Shown: in pieces, positions 10,434 to 20,939 of the stretch
Position numbering within the stretch: the stretch's first letter is position 1
How the letters are laid out: each line of letters opens with the position of its first letter
Assembly: GCA_012976225.1 (NCBI GenBank)
Contig: JAAVVG010000007.1
Location: 434,001-498,000, forward strand
Source: Golubevia sp. BC0850
Lineage: Eukaryota; Basidiomycota; Exobasidiomycetes; Golubeviales; Golubeviaceae
DNA: 64,000 bases
Reading direction: 5' to 3'
Notes under the pieces: model-generated
Seen by the model: the letters and a program-made list of their open reading frames with translations, nothing else
The model's database searches: none
What the model was told of the DNA's origin: nothing
Program-made: the position numbers and the translations under genes

Positions 10434-12814
10434 TTATTTTTTGGCCTTTCCCTTAGTAGCTGCTTTCTTCGCAGCCGCTTTGGGAGCAGCTTTTTCGGGA
10501 GTTGCTTTTGAGGTTGAAGCTTTCGGAGCAGCCTTAGCCTTTGGTTTAGCTGCTGCAGTTGTTCCTTTTCCTCCTTTCGTAGTTTGACTTGTAGTGAGAG
10601 GAGTGGCACTGGAAGATGGTTCCAAAATTTCAGGGAAATCAGATTCTTTAAAGCCAAAGGTCTGTAGAAGAGCGGAAGGGTCCCTCCAATAATACCTCCT
10701 CGGGTCTGCTAGAATTTCTTTCTTCAAGATCTCGGTTTGTTCGGTTGTTGGAGGTGTTGAAGAGAAACCCTCGTCGATGCATCTGCAGATGTGCATGCCT
10801 ACAGTATTTAAGCCCAATGGGTTCTCCTTGCTTCTTCCTTCATCTCTGAGAGTTTGGAAGCTTGGGTTGGGTACTCTTCGAGTCCATCTCATCCAAGTCT
10901 TTTCGTGAGGGCGTAGCTTAGTTAGGTCCGGCATCGGCAGCGTTGATTGAGTGGCTGTTGGAGCGGCTTGGGAGGAGGCTTTAGAAGCGGTGGCTTGAGG
11001 AGCTTTAGCTGCGGAAGTGGACGCCTGAGGAGCTAAAGTCGGAGTTGAAGTGATGCTGAGAGGTAAAGCTGCTTCGACAACCGGCTTGGGAACAGCTGGA
11101 GCGCTTGGTCCTTCCGAAATTTGAGTGGCGTAGGCTAGAGCTTGTTCCCAGAGACGCAGTTGGTTCGGGAGTGCTTGAGTCTGAGACTTGGTTTGGATCT
11201 CTCAATTCAGGGACAGGAGCATCATCTTCGACATCTGAGTCATTTCCTTCTTCGCCTTCCTCCAATCCATCCATTTTCTCCTCTCTGACTTCAGATTTGA
11301 TGTCTTGAGAGTAGTCATCGTATACATCTTCCATTTCTTCGTCTTCATCCTCAACTTTGAGGTTCTCCTTGTCAGCTTGGCTTTGATTTAAACTTTGACT
11401 TTAGCTTAATTCTTCTTCAATAGCATCGAATCTCCATCTGCAAGATCTCCAAAATCTCCTTCTTCAAAGTCCTTGACAATAGAGTCATGGTAATCGAGTC
11501 TTTCTTTCAAATGATAAAAGACTGCTAAACCCGAACAGACATCATCTCTAGCGTAAATCTTTTGGCTCTCGGAAAAAACTCTAGTCTGCCAGTCTGATGT
11601 TCGATTCTCATCCTTCTTGAGACGCTACTTTCAGGGGAGAAGAGGTGTTTCGAAGGCGGTCAGCGAAAGGACGAGAGGATAGAATCCACCTAAATTCCAC
11701 AAACTCACCCTATTCAGATAGGTTCTACAAAGGGGTCTTCAAGCTATCAGCGACCTGACATGCGCCCATAACTTAGGATTCAAAATCTTAGCTGATCTAG
11801 AAAGCTCGAGCAAACCAGTACAAGCATTTGAGTAGTCCTTTTGAAATTCAACCCCGTCGTTTCTGATGTTGCTCCAGTCTTTGGCGTATTTGGATCATTG
11901 AGAATGCGAGCCAAAGTAGGAGGAATTGACTTCACTTGCGAGACATGAATCAGAGCGATGTGATCTCTCGAACAAAGTTGAACAAGAGCGACTGGATCTG
12001 GAGGAACCTTGCTGAAGGAAAAGTTCCATTCCATGTCCCTGAGAGGTAGAGAGAGAAAGACGGCGTCAGCACGCAGAGACTTTCGACATCTTTCGAGAGG
12101 AGGGAAGAACTCACATTCCCAAAGGTTCTCCAGGAACGAATTTTTTCAACACTTCTTCAGCTGATGGAACAATCTGTGCAGTACCAAAGTTTTGGAGAAG
12201 CTGTAGAAGGAGCGATAGGAGTCGATCCGTCGTAATACTCCCTTCCTTCTTCTAATTGATCGTCTAGAGCTGATTTGATCTCTTTGGCGGTTTGAGCTTT
12301 GGATTTGTTCGGCTTGTAGCTTGAAAAAGAGGGATTCGGCTTGCTATTGTAACTTGAAGAAGAGGCAGTGGATTTGCTCTTGTAGTTGCAAGAGTAGGAC
12401 GAGGCAGATTACGCGTAGGAACACGCAGTTGATCCGGTGCTACGACAGTATGACTTGGTACGATTGTAACGAGAGCAATTAGCAGTTGCATATCCGTAAG
12501 CGCGCGCCGAAGCAGCTTCCTTCTTGGCCTCGTTGGCGAGCCAGCTGGAGGAAGGATTAAGGAAGGATGAAAAGTCGGGGAGTGAGTGCTCGTACCATCA
12601 AAGCGTGCTGAGAAAAGGGCGCGCATGATGTATACTGACTTTTTGTATGCCCAAATGGATTCCGGCCACCCATAACTATCGAGGAAGATGGACGGTAGAG
12701 TCAGGTAGAGAGAGAGGTGTGTTGGGGTTGCGAGGACGATGAAGAGAAGGCGCGCTTGTTGGCTGAGATCGAAGAAGTTGACTTGAAGAGCTTGTTCAGT
12801 AAAGTGATGAACAT
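10434..12814 (-). pseudogene. Decayed Werner-type (DnaQ-like) 3'-5' exonuclease
   Basis: The exonuclease family is clear. Exo I is DMEWNFSFSK after FGTAQIVPSAEEVLKKFVPG; Exo II is IRNDGVEFQKDYSNAC; Exo III is YARDDVCSGLAVFYHL. A basic C-terminal region (LRPHEKTWMRWTRR, NPLGLNTVGMHICRC) ends in an Ala/Lys-rich tail. The start near 12814 (MFITLLNKLFKSTSSISANK) would be a mitochondrial-type leader. The reading frame is broken repeatedly: in-frame TAA at 12409-12411, TGA at 11739-11741, TAA at 11401-11403, and frame changes near 12190, 11870, 11430 and 11170. The breaks do not coincide with GT...AG introns. Recognisable introns remain (for example the GTGAGTTC donor just after EPLGM). Such enzymes act in DNA end processing. 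A local assembly problem is the alternative, since several breaks are homopolymer length changes. Confidence 0.75.
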
Positions 12815-13355
12815 GTACTGGATCCAAACTTGAACTTGAGAGCGCCCCGAAAAGAAATGCGAATGGTGTAGAGAGGGGGTGGAGTAGAAATCAGGGTGGA
12901 GAAGAAGATGATTTCTTCTCATGTGTTTGCACTTTGCAGGAATTGCAGCGCGTCAAAGACAGAGGTGAAGATTTCCTCACCTGACTTCGTTCTTTCCGCT
13001 TTGCTTCCTGCCGGTTTAATGTTTTATGACTTCTACATTTCTGATTCTCTTCGGTTCAAAGATCTCATCACGTTCTACAAATCCGAAAATCCGAAAGAAA
13101 GAAGGGAATCCTTTCCGCCCGCGGCACTCACTCGCATCCACCTCCACCAAGCGCAGCTTAGAAAATCTCTTTTTCTTTGGTCCGATCTTCATTACAAAAA
13201 GGAGATCTCTTCCTTTTATTCTTTCTTCCTTTCCTTTCACTTCTCTTCGAGTTTTTTCAATTTCCAACCCATCCAAATCGAGTCTTTGATACAGCGGAGA
13301 ACTCAACCTCATCATTCAACATCTCATCACTTCATCAAACAACATCAAGAATTCG
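12815..13355. other. Intergenic region upstream of MFS gene
   Basis: 541 bases containing the promoter and pyrimidine-rich 5' UTR of the MFS gene. A 183-codon open frame crosses it into the MFS first exon in another frame; its composition looks like UTR, so I do not call it. Confidence 0.5.
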
Positions 13356-16264
13356 ATGTCTCAACCTCAACCAGATCTCGAAAAGCAACAGTCAGCAGAC
13401 GGAGAGTCCCTTCCATCATCTCCAAGACTAGCTCCAGCTCTTTCTGAGAGTGAGCCAGAGGTAGAAGAGAAGGCGGCTCGTAGGGAACCTTCAACCAAAT
13501 TCGCTCCAGCCATCTCTCCGAGGTACACTGGAGCTGGAGAGAAAGATGGTCAGGATTTTCAGCCAGCTGCACCAACCAGGACTTTCTCTAGGAGGCAGAA
13601 GTCAGAGAACGATCAGTTTCACATCTTCGGAGGAGATAGTTCGGCGGCGAAGAGAGAAAACGATCTCGAGAGGTTCACAAGTCAGAAAGGCAAGGATCAA
13701 GTCGTAGTCCACTGGGAAGGTGATGATGATCCAGAAAATCCTCAGGTGAGTTTATAGATATAGACTCGTTCTGGTAGTCTTTCATGCAGACGACCCTTCC
13801 CTTAGGCAAGCAGGATCGAATCTTCGCCTTCACTCCACTCCGAGCTCTACTCAGGGTCTTCGGAGTCAAACTGTCATCTCACCAGTAGAGCCATTCGAGC
13901 GCATCTTGTTCATCGATTTGTCCGGGGATTTTTTGAACCCATCGTTGGAAGTAGGAGGTCGAGGGCGAGGAGTGGATAGAGGCCCCCTCTTCCTCTGACT
14001 GCTTTCCTCGTGATTCTATCGACATCGAGAGGTCGCTTTGCGGGAGTCCTTGTTGCAGTTCAATACAATCCTCTCGAATTCGTTTTCTCGACCTCGCATT
14101 CTGACTGACACACGCCCCTCTTTCTCCCTACAGACGTGGAGTTCGCTTTACCGATGGTATCTCACTGGGCTGGCCGGATTTCTGGTCTTGAACTCTACTT
14201 TTACATCTTCTTCACCTTCCGGTATCATCACTCCCATGTCAGCTGAATTGGGTCTTAGTAGCGAGGTAGCAACGTTGACTATTTCCATGTTCTTGCTAGG
14301 GTACTGTGTAGGTAAGTTACTCAACTAGCCCAAGAAGAAAGCTACCAGGAAAAACTTATTCAAAAGTTGACCTTGGTGCTTCTCCAGAAGAGAGAGAGGG
14401 AGAGAGAGAGAAGAGGGTACTCTCTTGTGGCAAAAGTCGAGACACCCTCCCCGTTGCGCATCTTCTCATCTCTTCTTTCACTTTTTTTTGCATCGACCAC
14501 AGGACCACTCTTTTGGGGACCTCTTTCCGAAAGAATAGGAAGACGTCCAGTCTTCCTCATTGCCTTGCTCTGTTACACAGGCTTCAACCTGGGTTGTGCT
14601 TTGGCTCAAAACACCGCAACAATTCTAATCATGCGCTTCCTTGCTGGATCCTTTGGTGCTGCTCCTCTTACAACCTCCGGTGGGGTTATCGCGGACATTT
14701 GGGACGTTAAAAGAAGGGGTATCGCGATGAGTGTCTTCTCACTGTGAGTGTCTCTTACTGCCGAACCGTCGCCAATCTTGTCTTGGTTTTCTCTTTCTTA
14801 CGTTCTTTCTCTCTCTACTAAAACCGTAGGGCTCCATTCGCTGGTCCCGCTCTCGGACCAATCGTCGCTGGGGCTATCGATGTCACTGGAACCGATTGGA
14901 GATGGCTCTTCTACGTCTGTACGATCTTCTCAGGAGTCTGTCTTTTCGTCACTGCTCTCACTCTCAAAGAGACTTTCGCTCCAATCATTCTCACAAAGAA
15001 AGCCAAGAGAATCAGAAAGGAAACTGGACAGGATTGCTACATCTCCCCTTTGGAGCTCTCCCCTCTCGACCCAAAGCATCTCGTTGCCGAAACTTTTGGA
15101 AAGCCTTTCGTCATGCTTGCTCAAGAGCTCATCCTTCTCAGTTTGACTGTGTACATGAGTTTCGTCTATGGTGTCGTTTATCTTTTGTTCGAAGGTGAGT
15201 CATTTTAAAAGAAGGACCGACAAAATCGACATGACCTTCAAGTCAAAATATAGGACTGACATAGCCTCTTCTCCCTTTTCCTTTCCCAGCTTACCCCGTC
15301 GTCTTTATTCAGATCCACGGATTCAACACTCTGCAAGAAGGTTTGATGTTCATCCCATTCTTCTTGGGAGGGCTGGTCGCTGTCATCATCTACATCTTGT
15401 TCATCAACAAACGTTATTCAAAGAGAGTCGATCAGTCTCGCGAAGAAGGCAAAGGAGGCAAGGTTCCACCTGAAGAGAGATTGATTCCAGTCATGATCGC
15501 CGCTCCTGCTCTTGTCATCTCCTTCTTCTGGTTTGCATGGACTTCTTATGCTAGCGTCAGCTTCTGGTCTCCAATGATGGCTGGTAAGTTGAAAACGGGA
15601 GGGGAAAGACGATCTCGCTTCTAACCTCTAACCTCTCAACTCTTCCTTCCTTTCTTTTTTTCTTTTCTTCAGGTTCACTTTTGGGGTTAGTAACCAGCTT
15701 CTGATTGGTAACGGAGGAGATTCGTTCGTATTCTAACCGGTCTGCGGACACTCGAGCTCATCGTCTCCCTGTTTCTTCTCCTCTCTCCTCTCCTACTGTT
15801 CCCTCTTCACCATCTTCATCAGGTTTGCGATCTTATATGTGTTTGTAGGATTGTTTAATTACATCATAGACTGCTATTTGGCCAACGCAGCGAGCGCCTT
15901 ATCCGCCAACACGGTGATGAGAAGTCTCGCAGGCGCGGGCTTCCCCCTATTCGCATCACAAAGTGAGTATTTGGAGAGCTCGGAAGAATCTTTACGTATA
16001 GAGATGATTAGGCGCGAGAACGAGCTATGGAGAATAAGGGGGGGGGCAAAGGTCAGAGAACTCTCTCCTTCTCACGACTCGTCGCTATAGAATGCTCACC
16101 GGATCTCTTCCTTTTACTTTTCTTCACCAGTGTATGCTCGCTTAGGGGCTCAGTGGGCTTCGACTCTGCTCGGATTCTTGGCTCTTCTGTTGATGCCCCT
16201 CCCCTTTATTTTCTTCAAATTTGGACCGAGACTTCGTGAATCTTCAAAGCACGCTGCCGCTTAA
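13356..16264 (+). CDS. MFS transporter, DHA1 (polyamine/multidrug) type
   Basis: A 584-residue plasma-membrane proton antiporter candidate. Exons: 13356..13745, 14134..14311, 14503..14743, 14830..15194, 15290..15583, 15673..15685, 15823..15962, 16131..16264; all in frame. A hydrophilic N-terminal region of about 130 residues precedes twelve predicted membrane segments. The first segment follows SLYRWYLTGLAGFLVLNS. Motif A is FWGPLSERIGRRPVF; the family motif APFAGPALGPIVAG follows at segment 5. Segments 7-12 include YVFVGLFNYIIDCYLANAAS and STLLGFLALLLMPLPFIFFK. This is the Tpo1/Flr1-like layout, so polyamine or drug export is likely; the substrate is not readable. Exon 6 is only 13 bases (GT TCA CTT TTG GG), but needed to keep segment 11 in frame. 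Confidence 0.92.
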
Positions 16265-16749
16265 AGTTCCTCGAAGCTTCTTACCTCTACCTCGCTTTTC
16301 TTTATCTTCGGAACATTCAGTCTCTCAAATATATCCGTCCCTAGCTGTAAATAAGACCAAAAGTCTTCTATTCTCTCCCCATTTCAATCTTGTTACTCAA
16401 TAATCAACTTCATAGAGCTTATCACTTTGTTCCAATTCAAACCGTTCCAATCTGTCCATTCCAAGAGATATCGAGAAAAGGCTGCGTGAAGTAGAAGAGG
16501 ACTGACCAGACAAAACGCAGACTTTGTCTCCTTCATGATTCAAGAACGTGAAAGAATTGCATTGCATTTGAACACTTGGAAATGATGAGAAAAAAACCCG
16601 TGTTTGATGACAAAAAATGATTCAATAGAAGAAGAAAAAAATGATCTGTTCTATCAAAATGACAGATTTCAGCATCTCAGCTAACACGCCACCTTTCGAA
16701 TCTCTCTCTCCTCATCCTCGATCTTTTCCCAGCCAGAGCATCCTTTGCA
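16265..16749. other. Convergent 3' spacer
   Basis: 485 bases between the MFS and choline kinase stop codons. No coding signal. Confidence 0.55.
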
Positions 16750-19700
16750 TCAGACCTTGACTCCCAATTCTTGAATTTCCAATCTAAACAACTCAATTCT
16801 TCCAAGAGCGTATTTCAAATTATCGAAACTCTCAGCAGAACCTAGTTCAACCTCTGCCTTTTCAGTTTCTTTTTCAGGGGAAGACGATTTGTTCAAGACT
16901 GATTGTCTTGCTTTTTCCAAGACCACTTCGATTTCTTCTCTAGCGAAGACGATACCCCATAACTAATAAGGGAGAGAGGGAGAGAGAAAAGAAAGAAAGT
17001 CAAGTCAGATAAACCAGTTCACATGTCTTGTCTCCTCTCGAAAAGATACTCACTCCCCAAACAGCATGACTAGCAGGACTCCACATCCTAATTTCTCTTT
17101 CCAATCTCTCAACTTCCTTCTCAATAGAATGATCCAATCTGACCAAAGCATTGGTAGATTTCTCATTTCCAGAAGTGGTTGATCTCAGAGGATGAATGGA
17201 AGGAGAAAGTGAAGGGTTTCTAGCCGAATTTTTACTAGAATGATGTCCATGAATTGCAGCCGAAGCAGCAGCTCTAATAGTACCTCTAATTCCCAATCTC
17301 GAAGTTCTTTCTTCCAATCCATCTTCTTTCTCCTTTGAAATTTTGGAACCAGGTTCTAGGTTAGCTGAAGAAGTGTTTCTAGAAACAGGTAAACGACCAT
17401 TTGATTTCTCCAAGGCTTTCCTGTGTTCTTCTGTATCTATTGGATTAATTGATGGAGATGATGTTGAAGTTTGAGAAGTTGAAGTAGTTTCGTTTTCTAA
17501 GATTGAATTTTTGTTAGAGGATTGTTCAGATGCGTTACTGAGAATTGAAGGAGGAAGACTGAAATCTGTTGGAATTTGATCTCTCTTATTGAATCTACCA
17601 CTTTCATTCATCATTGGAGGAGTGATATTTCCTCCACTCTTAAGTTTCAATAATCTACCTTGTTCAACATAAGCTCTCAACCATCTTTTCCTTTCAAGTT
17701 CATTAGGAAAAGTTCCATGATGAGTTAAAGACCAAGAATGAGTTGGATGATGATAATCAGCTCTCCATTCATGAAAATGATTAGCAATATCGTATGCTCT
17801 AGGATTTGGAGAAGCATATTCAAAATCAATCACAACCAAAGAATGATGAGGTGCTTTTCTTAATCTAGTCTTTGATCTTGAACGAGCTTGACTGTCTTGA
17901 CCAGATAAGAAAGGTGAAGGTGAAGGATTTGAATCAACATTGGTAGAATCGATTGAAGCTTGAGATTGAGAAGTTTCCATTCTTGGCATTCCAACTGCAG
18001 TGTTATTGTTTCCTTTCTCTAAACCATCTAAACCTTTCTTGATGATCAACAAATTTCCAGGTTGAGCATCATTATGACTGAAAACTCTTCTACTTTGACC
18101 CTCTTTACCTTCCCATCTTCTAGTGAAATCCTTAAACTTATCTAATTGTTTAACCAATTGAGGTAAATCAATAGCAGCAATACATTTAAGAGTAGCATTA
18201 AGGTTCCCTCTAGTATTCTCGATATTCTCAGAAGTTAAGATACCATTCTTCAAAGGATCTTGTTGACCAGATTGAGATGGAGAAGAAGCTGAGGGAGGTA
18301 AAGCCAAAGCTTGTCTACAAGCTTCAGCACCTTCAGGAGTCTTACAAAAGTTTTCAACCAATGCCAAAACTTTTGCAGCTTCTCTTGACCATCTTTTGAT
18401 TCTTCTCCAAACTCCAGGATAAGGACCTCTTGGATTTCCAGAAGAAGAATTACTACCTCTTCGATTTCCAGTGGTTCTTGATTTCCCATTTGATCCTCCA
18501 CCAGCCAAAGAAGAGAAAGTGTATGGAGAATTAGTTGGATCGGTTTGTGGATTAGACCAAGTTGAAGGATCTCTTTTTGAAGAAAAGTAGGAACCTGCAT
18601 CCATTCCATTGGAAGTTGAACCAACACTTGTACTCATTCCCATTGGGGTAATGCCTCCTGAATTTCCAAATGACTTGGCTCCAAATGGTGGTGAAGCTAA
18701 TAAAGATTCAGAACTTGAAGAAGAAAAACTTGATTGAGAATTGAAGGAAGTAGCTAAAGAATCAAAAGAAGCAATTGAAGCAACCGAGGAATTCCTATGA
18801 GGAGAGTATCCTTTCATTGGTTGAGATTCGGTTTCTGATTGTCCTTGAGCAGCTTGAGCTCCTCCCATAGCAGCTGCAGAAATCGAAGTATCTTGAGGCG
18901 CCATAAGTCCTGGAGAATCTCTAATCGAGCTTCCTTCTAAAGCCTCTCCTCCTAACATGTCTCTTGAGGAATTGTTAACTCCTCTACCGAAATCTCTTTC
19001 CCTTCTTTTCTTTCTAGGTCTATGACTACTTGCCATAATGTGATTTTCAATCCCTCTACCAAACCCTTTCTCAGTAGGTAATTTCAAATCTCCTTGTTCT
19101 AAAACTGTTTTCATAACATCTAAAGGAACTTCATGAAGTTCTCTCATTCTTCTTGCAACCCATTGAGAAGTACCTTCTTTTCCTCTGACTAAAAGTGAAC
19201 CTCCTTGAATGATTGATTCTTCTCGATCTCCTAAGTCTCGCATACCTTCTCTTGTCAAAGGGATACATTCGTAGAATTCTAATAGAAGAGATGAGAAAAA
19301 AGTGGAAAGAAATCAGAGACAATAGAGAAGGGAGATTAGAAACAAGGAAAAGGGTTCTTCCAATCAGAAACAAATCTTCAATCTCTTTCTTCACTCACCT
19401 TCAACTCTACCATTTCCAAAAGTCCCCAAAATATGAGGTCCAATCTCATAAAGACTACTTAAAGTGTGAAGAATCAACAATTCGGCTCTTCTAGATAACA
19501 AAACCTCACAACCAATTCCATAGACTCTCAACAAGACAGTCGGAGGAGGAGAGATTGAAGATCCAGATTCCAACTTTTCCAAAGTCTCCTTAGAGGGTCC
19601 GTAAGAAACAAAGAACACCGCATTGGTAAATGCTCCAGGGACTCTCTTCAGATGAATTAAAGATGGATTCAATGGATAGAAAGGTGAAGTCTTGGGGACG

Positions 19701-20749
19701 TCAACGGCAGCCCAACCTTTGAGTTTCAGCTCTTTTGAGAATAAGGATAAGATTTTAGATCGGAATTCTGGGGTTTCGGATTTTCTGAAGAGGAGAGAAG
19801 ATAGGGAGATTTAATGAGTGGGTTAGGAAACTGGGGGTGTGTGAAAGATGCTGCGATAGAAGGAAGCTCGAAAGCTTTTCCAATCGCATATAACTCTGAT
19901 TTCAGAGATCAGTTGAAATTTAGATTCAAATAGAAAGAAAAAAAAAAGAAAAAAAAAATCAAATTCGAATGCAACTCACCTTGGATCTAACTTCCAACCT
20001 CTGGCTGCAGGAACTCCGCTAGCATGCATGTCTTCTTCCCCATCATCTTGAAGATCAAATCCTTCTCCTTCAATTCCTTCTCCTTCTTCTTCTCCGTCGA
20101 TTTCTTCCTTTCCACCATAATCTAAAGGATCGAAAGTTTCGTCGAATTGCTCATTAGATGAGTCTTGAGATTCTGGTGCAGTTGGAGGAGAAATGGAATA
20201 GGTCTTCAAAGAAGTCGCAGTTTCGGTTTGGTTTGAAGGAGAAGTAGTAGTTTGATTCAATTTTGAAGTTGAATTTGGTGGATGATGATAATTCTTTCCA
20301 TTTGAAGGAATTGATTTGAATTGATTGGAGACGTTGGGATTAGCGATTGGAGTTGAAACACCATGTCGATGTTTCCTCTCGTAACTCTCTTCATCCTCTG
20401 ATTCTTCAGCCTGGATTGAATTGTTGATGTTATGAGTTGGACCTGAAGTACCTCTTGCACTTGACATTGTTCTTGAAGAAGTTGAACTTGATCCTCCACC
20501 ATCCCCCCCAATCCCACGTTGGGTGTTGTTCCTATTACTGGTAGTCTCTGTCCCATCTCTGTTACGAGAGTGAGAGTAACCCCAATCATCTAAAGTTAAA
20601 GAATCTAGATCTGGATCAGCATCATCAGTTTCTAGATCCAATGAAACTGAAGAGGAAGATGAAGATGAAGAACTTGAAGAGTAGGCAGATAAGGCAGGTG
20701 AATAATCTGGAATAGAAGAGTTACTTGATGAGGTCGGATTGGATTCCAT
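16750..20749 (-). CDS. CKI1: Choline/ethanolamine kinase with long disordered extensions
   Basis: Phosphorylates choline or ethanolamine, the first step of the CDP-choline (Kennedy) pathway. Exons 20749..19980, 19784..19399, 19278..17054 and 16962..16750 give 1,197 residues, about twice the yeast enzyme. The first 256 residues are Ser/Asp/Glu-rich. The kinase lobe starts at GWAAVDVP, with AVFFVSYGPSKETLEKLES and VLLRVYGIGCEVLLSRRAE, then VEEFYECIPLTREGM. Several hundred low-complexity residues are inserted before the catalytic loop FSHNDAQPGNLL (near residue 785). The Mg-binding VVIDFEYASPNPRAYDIANH follows near 868, then SHAVWG|LWGIVFAREE at the last splice. All key residues are present, so it should be active. 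The inserts are probably regulatory. It is divergent from BIR1 with 190 bases between starts. Confidence 0.9.
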
Positions 20750-20939
20750 TGAAGGAGGTTGAACTTGAGTAAGTAAGTCTATTCAATTTAGTTCAAATAG
20801 AAACCTTGATAGAAGGAAGGCGGTAGGTGTGTCTTGGTCGTTGAGGAAGTCGCAGCGCTCACTTGACTTGTTGTCTCTCATTCCAACACCAATTCCACTT
20901 TCTTCTTGCCGGGGGAGTTTGAGCTCAAATCAGTCTTCA

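Noticed and set aside
12264-12827. 187-codon minus-strand frame as a separate gene
   Set aside because: It is an alternative frame across the decayed exonuclease; the exonuclease-like peptide lies in another frame of the same DNA.
12896-13447. 183-codon + strand frame
   Set aside because: It covers the MFS promoter and 5' UTR and then runs out of frame through the real first exon; composition is UTR-like.
14391-14415. GA repeat as a regulatory element
   Set aside because: It lies inside an MFS intron and is simple low complexity.
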